DNA from: Candidatus Cardinium sp. cBcalN2
Lineage (GTDB): Bacteria; Bacteroidota; Bacteroidia; Cytophagales; Amoebophilaceae
Reading direction: 5' to 3'
Assembly: GCF_022810445.1 (NCBI RefSeq)
Contig: NZ_JAACGD010000071.1
Location: forward strand, 1 to 14,668
DNA: 14,668 nucleotides
Positions 1-6,572 of the stretch are shown here, piece after piece. The notes beneath the pieces were generated by a model. That model was not told the origin of the DNA, did no database searches, and saw only the letters and a program-made list of their open reading frames with translations. The position numbers were made by a program, and so were the translations under genes. Numbering within the stretch: position 1 is the first letter of the stretch; each line of letters starts with the position of its first letter.

Positions 1-10
1 AGCCCTCAGT

Positions 11-177
11 AAAAAGTTTCGGTAAGCAGCCCTTACAGCTGGAAAAACAGAACTCGCCCGCTTCGCGGACTTCAAACAGGCTGTTTTTCTATTTCAGCTG
101 TAAGGGCTGCTTGCTGATCGAAACTATTTTACAAGGGGCGTTTTTACTTTTTCTACGTAGCTTTGCCACTGCGCTGA
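11..177. repeat. Imperfect palindromic intergenic repeat, copy 1
   Basis: An 18-bp perfect inverted repeat pairs 24-41 with 95-112. It is extended inward by a further 9-bp match (42-50 with 81-89, after a 5-nt insertion at 90-94) and outward by GTTTCG 16-21 with CGAAAC 119-124. A small inner hairpin CCGC-TTC-GCGG sits at 58-68. The part from 81 to 177 is also found, diverged, at 6643-6738: both copies share CTGTTTTT, CAGCTGTAA, CAAGG, CGTTTTT and TTGCCAC followed by CACTGA or CGCTGA, in the same order and orientation. No open frame is visible. It could be a MITE-like or REP-like element, or the eroded end of an insertion sequence. The repeat itself is directly visible; its class is inference. 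Confidence 0.7.
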
Positions 178-303
178 ACGGCTACCTTTTTTATCAAGAA
201 AAAAGTAAGTTAAAAACATCTTATTTGCCACTAACTTGAACAGATACTACTTTTTTTTGACAAAAAAGCTTTTTTTACCAATGTCGGGAACAGATATCCT
301 TGA
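178..303. other. AT-rich intergenic segment with homopolymer hairpins downstream of pepP
   Basis: This stretch lies past the 3' end of the leftward mutL-pepP pair. It holds two A/T-only hairpins: CTTTTTT-ATCAAG-AAAAAAG at 186-205 and CTTTTTT-TTGAC-AAAAAAG at 250-268. The second runs into AAAAAAGCTTTTTT at 262-275. The nonamer GAACAGATA occurs twice, at 238-246 and 288-296. The hairpins could stop transcription arriving from pepP, but their stems have almost no G/C, so this is a weak terminator call. No gene is supported here; a rightward frame at 236-445 is the antisense of the pepP 3' end. Confidence 0.4.
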
Positions 304-1605
304 TCAACCTTTGACCTTTATATACATTAATTCCTCTATCTCTGCTGCCTCTATAGGAATCTTTTCTGTTAAGTTTTGCACACCATTTGACCTGATCACC
401 ACATTATTTTCTAGTCGTATGCCTATATTTTCTTCTTTAATATAAATACCAGGTTCTATAGTTAAAACCATATTAGCTACCATGGTACCATGCACATCCC
501 CTAGGTCATGGGTACTGAGCCCCAAATGATGCGAAATACCATGCATGAAATATTTTTTATAGAGGGGCATCCCTTTAGGTTGGTTTTTAATATCTGCAGC
601 TTTGATAAGTTTGAGTCCTATCAATTCACTTTCTACTAACGCAATTATTGCTTGGTTATAGTCCCCAAAAGATAACCCTGGACGCAATAGTGCTTGTGCT
701 GATTGTAAAATCCGTAGTACAGCATTATATACTTGCCTTTGTCTGGTTGTAAATTTCCCATCAATAGGTATAACCCGTGTTACATCAGCTGAGTAATTAG
801 CATATTCTGCCCCTACATCTATCAGCAGCAACTCACCAGCTGGGCAGGCTTTATTATTGTTGATATAGTGTAAAATACAACTATTGGCACCACTGGCTAC
901 GATAGGCGAATAGGCAAACCCCCTAGAACCTCTTCTGATAAACTCGTAGACAAGCCTTCCTTCTATTTCATATTCCATTAATCCAGCATGAATCCTTGGT
1001 AAAATCGATCGAAAACCTGCTTCTGTAATATGGCAAGCCTCTTGTATAAGCCCAATTTCTGCCTCTTCTTTTATGCCACGTAGCTTTTGCATAATTGGTG
1101 CGATACGGGCATATTGGTGCAAAGGATAGTGTGCTTTACACCAGCTGATAAAACGTCTGTCTCTGGTTTCTACTGAAGAGTTAGCCCTTACATGTTCATT
1201 CGTATTAAGGTATATATAGTCGACTACACCCATTAGGGTATGAAAGATCTGGTTAAACTGGCTAGTCCAGTATACGGTTGTAATCCCACTTATGCTGCTA
1301 GCTTCTTCCTGGGAATATTTATGTCCTTCCCAAATAGCTAGTGTTGCATCTGTTTCTTTTATAAATAAAATGGCTCGCCATTCGGTTTTGATGGCATCTG
1401 GATAAAGTAGTAAAATCGTCTCTTCTTGATCTAGGCCAGAAAGGTAAAATAGATCACTGTTTTGGACAAATGGCATCGTTCCATCTGTATTTTTGGGCAT
1501 CAAGTCATTGGACTGAAGTACTACTAAGCTATTGGGCTGCAGATGCATGGCTAATTTTTTTCTATTCTGTATGAATAGATTTGGATCAATATGTTGATAA
1601 CGCAT
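304..1605 (-). CDS. pepP: Xaa-Pro aminopeptidase (M24B, AMP_N plus creatinase-type peptidase)
   Basis: A cytosolic metallo-aminopeptidase that removes an N-terminal residue preceding proline. The 433 residues fit the usual bacterial PepP length (about 430-440). Residues 1 to about 130 form the aminopeptidase P N-terminal domain (LVVLQSND, then DLFYLSGLDQEET at 51-63). Residues from about 165 form the pita-bread catalytic domain. The five expected metal ligands are present: D263 in LIDVGAEY, D274 in SADVTRV, H355 in FMHGISHHLG, E384 in TIEPGIYI and E399 in IRLENNVVI. The conserved H246 (ILHY) is also there. The ATG at 1605 begins with MRYQHI and no upstream extension is needed. It lies 49 nt downstream of mutL on the same strand, so co-transcription is likely. 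Nothing suggests decay. Its role is probably peptide turnover and amino-acid recovery. Confidence 0.93.
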   Translation of the reverse strand: MRYQHIDPNLFIQNRKKLAMHLQPNSLVVLQSNDLMPKNTDGTMPFVQNSDLFYLSGLDQEETILLLYPDAIKTEWRAILFIKETDATLAIWEGHKYSQEEASSISGITTVYWTSQFNQIFHTLMGVVDYIYLNTNEHVRANSSVETRDRRFISWCKAHYPLHQYARIAPIMQKLRGIKEEAEIGLIQEACHITEAGFRSILPRIHAGLMEYEIEGRLVYEFIRRGSRGFAYSPIVASGANSCILHYINNNKACPAGELLLIDVGAEYANYSADVTRVIPIDGKFTTRQRQVYNAVLRILQSAQALLRPGLSFGDYNQAIIALVESELIGLKLIKAADIKNQPKGMPLYKKYFMHGISHHLGLSTHDLGDVHGTMVANMVLTIEPGIYIKEENIGIRLENNVVIRSNGVQNLTEKIPIEAAEIEELMYIKVKG

Positions 1606-1654
1606 GGGGATTGTCTTTACAAGGTTCCGATTAAAAGTCTAATACTGGATTATT

Positions 1655-3472
1655 TTACTTAAAAAAAGTTACCAAAGTATCTTTAGATAACAGGATCGAT
1701 ACTTTTCTACCATCTGGTGTGTACATGCTATTGGTAGATGAAAATAGCTGTGCCAATAAAACATCTATTTCAAGACCATTTAGTTTGGTACCATGTGGTA
1801 TACTGGCTTTTTTAGCCAATGCCCTAATGAAACACTCCGACGTTTCCAATTTATGTTTACTGTTGTTAAACTTGAGCTGTTCTATGAGTCCTTCTAGTAA
1901 TTGTTTGGGTGAATGATAGCTCAGTTCAGCTGGACAGCCATGAATAATAATAGTAGATTCCCCAAATGGATCAATCATAAAACCTAATGAACGCAAAATA
2001 GATGCATTGTCTAGTAAAACCATATAGTCCACCGGATTTACTACTAAATGTTCTGGCATCAGCAACTGTTGTGATGCACCACTTTTATTTTGAAAGTGAT
2101 CTATAAACTTATCATATAACACCCGTTCATGTGCTGCTTGCTGATCAATTAAAAGTGCACCAGACTGTACCTGTACCATAATATAACAGCTATACAATTG
2201 TATAGCTGTTGCTACATTAGGTTGCTGATGAAATGTTTCAATCGTTCTCTCTAATGAGGCTTTATTTAATGGAAGTGAGAGAGGCTCGCTACTATCTTTG
2301 TGATCTGTAAATAAACTTTGCCAATTGGTAGGTGGCCTGAAAGTTGAACGAGTACGATCTACTTTAAATGGTTTATAGCTACCCTCTTTTTCTGAAGATG
2401 TAGCATGATGATTTATTTGAATAGGATGGCTAAAACGTAACAGAGAAAAATTAGTGTCTTGTTCAAAGTCTAAAGAATCGACTACATGGTGGGTAGCTAA
2501 ACTTTTTTTTATCGCAGCTTGCAAAATCGCATAAAGCGCCTTTTCATCTTGAAATTTAATCTCTGTTTTAGTAGGATGCACATTTATGTCAATCAATTGA
2601 GGATCAATTGTTAAATAAATCACATAAAAGGGAAAGCTATCTATTGGTAAGAGCCTTTCATAGGCATTTTTAATGGCATGATTTAGAAATGGACTTTTTA
2701 TAAAACGTTGATTTACAAATAAAAACTGCTCTCCTCTTGTTTTTTTTGCTTGTTCTGGTTTGCCTATGTAACCTTCTATAGCCACTATATTAGTAGTTTC
2801 TTTACAGGGGATCAATTGTTTTTTATAGTTTTCTCCAAAGAGATGTACTATTCTATAGCTTAACTTTTCTGGCTGTAGTTTATATATTTCCATATCATTG
2901 TGGTAAAGGCTCCATGCAATGTCTGTTCTGGCAAGTGCTGCATGTTGGACCTCTTCTAAGATATGTTTGAATTCTACGGGATTAGATTTTAAGAAATTTC
3001 TCCGTGCTGGAACGTTATAAAATAGATTTCTAACACTAACCTTAGTACCTGGTGATGTAGCAATTGCTTCCTCTTTTTTGATCTTAGATCCCTCTATAAC
3101 CATAGCAATCCCAATAAACGCTTCATGTAAACAGGTTGCTATTTCTACTTGTGCTACTGCTGCAATAGAGGCCATAGCCTCTCCTCTAAACCCCATAGTC
3201 TGGATCTTAAATAAATCATCTGTATGGGTAATCTTAGAAGTGGTATGTTTTTCAAAACAGATTCGAGCATCTACTGCACCCATGCCTATACCATCGTCAA
3301 TCACTTGAATAAGTTGCTTACCGGCATCTTTTATAACAATCTTTATGGTTTTGCTTCCTGCATCTATGGCATTATCTACTAATTCTTTTACCACAGAAGC
3401 AGGACGTTGTACCACTTCCCCAGCTGCTATTTGGTTAATCAGTAAGTCGGAAAGAAGACGAATTGTATTCAT
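1655..3472 (-). CDS. mutL: DNA mismatch repair protein MutL
   Basis: MutL is the GHKL ATPase that links MutS mismatch recognition to downstream excision. At 605 residues the length is normal. N-terminal ATPase motifs are intact: catalytic E30 and Mg-binding N34 in KELVDNAIDA, DDGIGM at 59-64, GFRGEA at 94-99, GTKVSVRNLFYNVPAR at 142-157, and NVHPTKTEIKF at 297-307 with the conserved lysine K302. A low-complexity linker covers roughly 345-410. The C-terminal dimerisation domain starts near 420 and includes LIDQQAAHERVLYD (441-454) and YTPDGRKV (584-591). The metal-binding endonuclease motif of E. coli-unlike MutLs is DQHA-x2-E-x4-E; here it reads DQQA-x2-E-x4-D, so the His is Gln and the last Glu is Asp. 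Whether nicking activity survives is open. It is first in a probable mutL-pepP operon, with a TATATTTG promoter element about 75 nt upstream. Confidence 0.95.
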   Translation of the reverse strand: MNTIRLLSDLLINQIAAGEVVQRPASVVKELVDNAIDAGSKTIKIVIKDAGKQLIQVIDDGIGMGAVDARICFEKHTTSKITHTDDLFKIQTMGFRGEAMASIAAVAQVEIATCLHEAFIGIAMVIEGSKIKKEEAIATSPGTKVSVRNLFYNVPARRNFLKSNPVEFKHILEEVQHAALARTDIAWSLYHNDMEIYKLQPEKLSYRIVHLFGENYKKQLIPCKETTNIVAIEGYIGKPEQAKKTRGEQFLFVNQRFIKSPFLNHAIKNAYERLLPIDSFPFYVIYLTIDPQLIDINVHPTKTEIKFQDEKALYAILQAAIKKSLATHHVVDSLDFEQDTNFSLLRFSHPIQINHHATSSEKEGSYKPFKVDRTRSTFRPPTNWQSLFTDHKDSSEPLSLPLNKASLERTIETFHQQPNVATAIQLYSCYIMVQVQSGALLIDQQAAHERVLYDKFIDHFQNKSGASQQLLMPEHLVVNPVDYMVLLDNASILRSLGFMIDPFGESTIIIHGCPAELSYHSPKQLLEGLIEQLKFNNSKHKLETSECFIRALAKKASIPHGTKLNGLEIDVLLAQLFSSTNSMYTPDGRKVSILLSKDTLVTFFK

Positions 3473-3547
3473 GTATACTGACTATAAGATGATTAGCATA
3501 GTTAGAACGTTTAAACACACTTTAAAATAATAAAGTAAGCTACTTTG

Positions 3548-3555
3548 CAAATATA
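3548..3555 (-). promoter_or_regulatory. Bacteroidota -7 promoter element for mutL-pepP
   Basis: On the minus strand this octamer reads TATATTTG, an exact match to the Bacteroidota primary-sigma -7 consensus TAnnTTTG. It lies 75 nt upstream of the mutL ATG, implying a leader of about 65-70 nt. No TTTG is seen at the usual -33 distance, so the call rests on the -7 element and its placement. Confidence 0.5.
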
Positions 3556-3804
3556 ATGGCTTGTAAGTAGAATAAAACGTTATAAAAGTTTTTTGTTATA
3601 AAACAACCTTACGAAAGGTTAGCTAACTGTGTTGATTAGATTTCTTTAAGCTGGCTTATATCACGTAATTTGGAGGAAAAAGACAACGGGCAAAAAATGC
3701 AGTCTAATGGGTCTAATATGAGGAGTTAAGTAGAGGCCCGACGTTTAAATTATAAGCTGAAGCGTTCCCACCAAAGCAATCTATTAAATAATAAGGGGAA
3801 TAAT

Positions 3805-3836
3805 TTTGCTGATTCTATTTATTTTTAATAAATTTG
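3805..3836 (+). promoter_or_regulatory. Bacteroidota promoter (TTTG ... TAAATTTG) for the 4030 gene
   Basis: TTTG at 3805-3808 is followed after 20 nt by TAAATTTG at 3829-3836. Both elements and the spacing fit the Bacteroidota TTTG/TAnnTTTG promoter. Transcription would start near 3843, giving a leader of almost 190 nt that includes the AAAAAC tandem repeat. The match is directly visible; activity is inferred. Confidence 0.55.
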
Positions 3837-3955
3837 GCAAAATAGCTCTCGTACCAAACGAATAATCATGCGACCACAATGATAAGCAACTAGCATTGTA
3901 AGTGCACCTGGCCTGCTATAAGAAGTAGCCTAAGTAAGGCTTTGTAGCTTATAAT

Positions 3956-3983
3956 AAAAACAAAAACAAAAACAAAAACAAAA
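3956..3983. repeat. (AAAAAC)4 hexanucleotide tandem repeat in the 5' leader
   Basis: Four perfect copies of AAAAAC followed by AAAA lie 47-74 nt upstream of the ATG at 4030. Simple repeats of this kind change length by slipped-strand mispairing. They sit between the predicted promoter (3805-3836) and the start of a surface-type gene, so length changes could alter leader structure or, if another promoter exists, its spacing. Confidence 0.85.
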
Positions 3984-4029
3984 TCATGCAAAAAAATACA
4001 AATAAATCCAGTTAATATACAAACGAAAG

Positions 4030-5529
4030 ATGGGTCCAAATATCATTTTACTAATTATTAGTACGTTTTTATTTGGTTTTAGCTTGACTCAATGCGGTAA
4101 CACGGATACTCATATTTTACCAAAAAGAGATACAAGGCTACTACCTAAAATACTATCTTCTAAAAATAGTGCTAAACCCATTCTAGGTCTAGTAAGTTGT
4201 TTACGTTCAGATAGCCACCTTGGCCTTGTAGAATGTAATATGCCCAATCAACATGTAGTACCTGAAACTAGAAAAGTAGGACTCATTTTTTATGCTTCCA
4301 AACCATTGGTTGATTGTGCAGCCATTGATTTTTCCAGTCAAGGAGTTAAGTTAACCTATTGTGATGGTAGTATTGCAGTACTTAGTAGCTTTATAGAGCT
4401 TGATGGCAAGTTATTTGATGCGTTCTTAAAAGAAGTAGCACCATTGAGTAAGAAAAATAATAGGTTAGCAGCAACCTATGACAGTGATTTTACTATTTTC
4501 ACTGCTCAAGACTATGGCATAAAAGAACTTAATAGTCTTGGAAATAGTATAGTGTTACTTGAGAATAACCTAGATAAGACCAAACTTCAAGATATTGAGC
4601 ATGCAGGTTTTATGTTTACAGAATCTACCCGTCTATGTACTAGTAAGCTTGCTGAGTTGATTAAAAACCTCTCAAGCCATACTACTCAATACACAAGCGC
4701 AATCTGTGCTGCTTCGGTTGCTGGAAACAGCTTACAGCCTTCTGCAAACCCATTAGGCCATGCTGCTTATGGTTATATTAAAAAAGGTAACCGTTATCGT
4801 TTGATGCTATTAAATAATAACACATCCTCCACAGGCAGCCAGTATAAGCGCAGTGATGTAAATAATAACATATACTCCACAGACAGCCTGTATAAGCGCA
4901 GTGATGTAAATAGGAATATAATACTACAAGTAGATCAGTTAAAACCAATTAAGCCTACTGAAGCAGAAATAGCTACTCCAGATGATTCGAAAGAATCCAA
5001 CGAGACTGCTGATACGAGGTTACAAACAGAATCTAGCCTAGCAGTAGAAGATAAAAATGATCACCATTCAATACCTAACCAAACTGATGATATTAGGGCC
5101 CCACTGGAGTCTATTCCAACAGTAAAAGATGATAATGATGCCAACTTACAGTCTAACTTGACAGATAGTGGTTCTAAGTATAGCGCTTATTTTTCTGACA
5201 ACGAAAATTTGGATATGCTAGATAGACCTAGCCAGAAAACTAATATTACTGATTATCATCATTATATATGTCAAAGTTTCGATTCAGACACTGATGAGGA
5301 TAGTTACATTGATGATGAATGTTTTACACGACACGATAAGCAATACAAATTTGATAATTTATATAAAAAATGTATACATAGTGAGAATAATGTCTCCGAC
5401 GAGGAGCCATGGACTGATGAGGATAATGATGGTAATACTGATCAGGATAATGATAACTTCATTTATGATAACTATGAGGACCAGGATTATTTTAACCTTG
5501 ATTATCAAGACACCTTATATGTAATATAG
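4030..5529 (+). CDS. Putative lipoprotein with tandem repeat and acidic C-terminal tail, family not recognised
   Basis: A 499-residue protein I cannot place in a family. The N-terminus is a hydrophobic stretch (residues 5-20) ending in SLTQCG, a possible lipobox with C22; it lacks the usual N-terminal Lys/Arg, so export is probable but not certain. Residues about 45-255 look like a folded domain with several cysteines. Residues 262-293 are two copies of a 16-residue repeat (NNN-x5-S-x-YKRSDV). After a Ser/Thr/Glu linker comes a strongly acidic, Asn- and Tyr-rich tail from about 395. It includes DEDNDGNTDQDND at 463-475, which resembles the DxDxDGxxD calcium loops of thrombospondin type 3 repeats. 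The start was chosen because an in-frame stop lies at 4003-4005 with no other ATG between. The frame remains open for 24 codons after the TAG at 5527-5529, so the gene may once have been longer. No ribosome binding site is visible, as is usual in this phylum. Confidence 0.75.
   Translation: MGPNIILLIISTFLFGFSLTQCGNTDTHILPKRDTRLLPKILSSKNSAKPILGLVSCLRSDSHLGLVECNMPNQHVVPETRKVGLIFYASKPLVDCAAIDFSSQGVKLTYCDGSIAVLSSFIELDGKLFDAFLKEVAPLSKKNNRLAATYDSDFTIFTAQDYGIKELNSLGNSIVLLENNLDKTKLQDIEHAGFMFTESTRLCTSKLAELIKNLSSHTTQYTSAICAASVAGNSLQPSANPLGHAAYGYIKKGNRYRLMLLNNNTSSTGSQYKRSDVNNNIYSTDSLYKRSDVNRNIILQVDQLKPIKPTEAEIATPDDSKESNETADTRLQTESSLAVEDKNDHHSIPNQTDDIRAPLESIPTVKDDNDANLQSNLTDSGSKYSAYFSDNENLDMLDRPSQKTNITDYHHYICQSFDSDTDEDSYIDDECFTRHDKQYKFDNLYKKCIHSENNVSDEEPWTDEDNDGNTDQDNDNFIYDNYEDQDYFNLDYQDTLYVI
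4813..4918 (+). repeat. 48-bp in-frame tandem repeat within the 4030 gene
   Basis: Two adjacent 48-bp units, 4813-4860 and 4861-4908, are followed by the first few bases of a third. They differ at only a few positions and encode a 16-residue repeat ending YKRSDV. The length is a multiple of three, so unit gain or loss keeps the reading frame. Confidence 0.9.
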
Positions 5530-5604
5530 GATATACAAGAAAATAAATCTGATTCGACAGGTAATCAAGATGAAGATTCGGAGATAAACAATCAGCAAAA
5601 ATAA
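5530..5604 (+). pseudogene. In-frame continuation of the 4030 gene beyond TAG
   Basis: Directly after the TAG at 5527-5529 the same frame stays open for 24 codons to TAA at 5602-5604. It encodes DIQENKSDSTGN followed by QDEDSEINNQQK. The composition (D, E, N, Q, S, no hydrophobic run) matches the acidic tail just before the stop. This suggests that TAG is a recent nonsense mutation or a readthrough site, not the ancestral end. Confidence 0.5.
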
Positions 5605-5614
5605 AATTATGTTT

Positions 5615-5719
5615 CTAGGCAATAACTATTAAAAAGAAGATGTTTTTTACTTTTGCTTTTAATTTAATAAACATCAATTTTTAACCTTGTGCCTAGTAGC
5701 TATACATTATCTATAGCTA
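5615..5719. repeat. Nested inverted repeat, possible terminator or structured 3' element
   Basis: Three blocks pair across one centre: CTAGGCA 5615-5621 with TGCCTAG 5690-5696, TTAAAAA 5629-5635 with TTTTTAA 5678-5684, and GATGTTT 5639-5645 with AAACATC 5669-5675. A second hairpin, TAGCTATA 5697-5704 with TATAGCTA 5712-5719, abuts it. The element lies just past the end of the acidic-tail lipoprotein gene and could end its transcript, though the loop is long and AT-rich. The rest of the gap to 5868 shows no gene. Confidence 0.5.
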
Positions 5720-5874
5720 GAATTGCTATAAACGCAGACAAAAATTCTAAAGGTAGATCAGAATAATTTGATAAAAATTTATTAGATTAATAACCAGAAA
5801 AGCAAATAGGCAGCCTTTTGAAACAGTAAAAATAATCTAGTAATAAGAAATAGCCACTATATAATTTAATGATC

Positions 5875-6078
5875 ATGAACCGATTTGAAGAATTAAAAAC
5901 ATTGATACTTTCATTAGAGGATGAGTTTCATAAGTTCTATGAGAAAGACAATAAAGCAGCTGGCACAAGAGTTCGTAAGGGGATGCAAACGCTAAAAAAA
6001 ATCGCACAAGAAATTCGAACTGATGTCTCAGCATCTAAATCATCTATGGAGGATCTAAAAGGTTCAGATGGTAAATAA
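5875..6078 (+). CDS. Histone H1-like nucleoid protein (Hc1-type)
   Basis: A 67-residue basic protein starting MNRFEELKTLILSLEDEF, with KAAGTRVRKGMQTLKKIAQEIR near the middle. This matches the short Hc1-like (chlamydial HctA N-terminal-like) histone family that is widespread in Bacteroidota. It is expected to bind and compact DNA in the cytoplasm. The lysine/alanine-rich tail of chlamydial Hc1 is absent: the protein ends soon after the conserved part in a Ser/Asp/Lys segment (KSSMEDLKGSDGK). An ATG two codons upstream (5869, giving MIMNRF) is an alternative; I prefer 5875 because family members usually begin at or right before MNRF. It stands alone between intergenic repeats, with no visible promoter of the TAnnTTTG type. 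Recognition rests on memory of the family, not a search. Confidence 0.85.
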   Translation: MNRFEELKTLILSLEDEFHKFYEKDNKAAGTRVRKGMQTLKKIAQEIRTDVSASKSSMEDLKGSDGK

Positions 6079-6080
6079 GC

Positions 6081-6236
6081 TTAACAACCAACTTCATCAA
6101 GCACCAGCCAGGAAGCAAATTGTTGCAGCTCGTGCCATCTATCCCAGTGCACCACTGTGATAGATAGGTCTACATCTAAAAAATACTCCTTATAAAAGTT
6201 GCCATCAGCAGAAGGAGCTTTTACCCCATTTTTTAA
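6081..6236 (-). pseudogene. Possible gene remnant (51-codon open frame without start)
   Basis: On the minus strand the frame from 6236 to the TAA at 6081-6083 is open for 51 codons. It is bounded upstream by TAG at 6237-6239 and has no ATG. The translation is protein-like, not low-complexity: it includes FYKEYFLDVDLSITVVHWD followed by RWHELQQFASWLVLDEVGC, with three tryptophans. This may be the eroded 3' end of a gene. I do not recognise the family, and chance cannot be excluded. Confidence 0.35.
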
Positions 6237-6285
6237 CTAGCTCAAACCTCGCCGTTCAGGCAAGGACATCAATTTACAGGGCTCG

Positions 6286-6329
6286 GTTTTTAGCTTGCTT
6301 TTTTATGCATAAAAAAGCAAGCTAAAAAC
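6286..6329. repeat. Perfect 44-bp palindrome
   Basis: Bases 6286-6307 are the exact reverse complement of 6308-6329 (arms GTTTTTAGCTTGC, then TTTTTTATG). The stem has an AGCTTGC core flanked by A/T tracts, so it can act as a hairpin on either strand, for example as a bidirectional terminator. It lies 207 nt after the Hc1-like gene. A perfect 22-bp arm with no loop is unusual and would be prone to deletion during replication, which suggests recent origin or selection. Confidence 0.85.
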
Positions 6330-6355
6330 TCTATTTAAGATAATAGCTTGTTACC

Positions 6356-6392
6356 TGATCAAAAAGTGGAGTTAAAACTCTTTTTTTGATCA
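6356..6392 (+). terminator. Terminator-like hairpin with T7 tract
   Basis: TGATCAAAAA at 6356-6365 pairs with TTTTTGATCA at 6383-6392. Inside it GAGT-TAAA-ACTC (6369-6380) is followed directly by seven T residues. It looks like a weak intrinsic terminator nested in a larger hairpin. Located 41 nt before the tRNA promoter, it would insulate the tRNA gene from upstream transcription. Confidence 0.5.
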
Positions 6393-6432
6393 AATTCCGG
6401 AAATACAACTTATACAATTCACTTTTTTATTT

Positions 6433-6440
6433 TATATTTG
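6433..6440 (+). promoter_or_regulatory. -7 promoter element for tRNA-His
   Basis: TATATTTG exactly matches TAnnTTTG and is identical to the octamer upstream of mutL. It ends 48 nt before the tRNA, so the transcript would start near 6447. A TTTG at the -33 spacing is not seen. Confidence 0.55.
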
Positions 6441-6488
6441 TGTAGCCTTTTTTCTATTGCCCTAGAAAGGCTATAGATTTAGCTTTAT

Positions 6489-6563
6489 GGTGAATGTAGC
6501 TCAGCTGGTTAGAGCATTGGTTTGTGGTACCAAGGGTCGCGGGTTCGAATCCCGTCTTTCACC
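6489..6563 (+). tRNA. tRNA-His (anticodon GTG)
   Basis: The cloverleaf can be drawn by hand. The acceptor stem GTGAATG (6490-6496) pairs with CTTTCAC (6556-6562) with one T-T mismatch. The D stem is GCTC/GAGC (6499-6502, 6512-6515). The anticodon stem TTGGT/ACCAA (6517-6521, 6529-6533) closes a 7-nt loop with GTG at 6524-6526. The T stem GCGGG/CCCGT closes the loop TTCGAAT. The histidine-specific extra 5' G (G-1, 6489) is encoded and faces C73 (6563). CCA is not encoded, since the sequence continues CAT. It is the only RNA gene of this class in the window and is a single-gene unit. A GGGGTA/TACCCC hairpin at 6573-6593 follows and may help 3' end formation. Confidence 0.95.
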
Positions 6564-6572
6564 CATTATTAT

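Larger units (their letters stand above)
3473..4029. other. Divergent intergenic region between mutL and the 4030 lipoprotein gene
   Basis: 557 nt separate two divergent genes. Besides the two promoter candidates and the AAAAAC repeat (listed separately) there is a small hairpin AACCTT-ACGA-AAGGTT at 3605-3620, overlapping the 10-bp palindrome GTTAGCTAAC at 3618-3627. Two short minus-strand stretches (ending near 3645 and 3825) read like protein for about 23-30 codons but have no full ORF. They may be eroded transposase or other gene remnants; I do not assign them a family. Confidence 0.4.

Noticed and set aside
236..445. Rightward open frame of 69 codons
   Set aside because: It is antisense to the conserved C-terminus of pepP and has no independent signal.
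3825..3896. Minus-strand 23-codon stretch MLVAYHCGRMIIRLVRELF that resembles a transposase C-terminus
   Set aside because: Too short and no other transposase motif is in register upstream, so no family can be claimed.
4813..4918. Adjacent repeats considered as a CRISPR-like array
   Set aside because: The units are contiguous with no spacers, lie in frame within a coding region, and no cas gene is present.
5294..5524. Rightward 76-codon frame rich in Met and Ile
   Set aside because: It is the +2 shadow of the GAT/GAA/AAT-rich acidic tail of the 4030 gene; the composition is an artefact of those codons.
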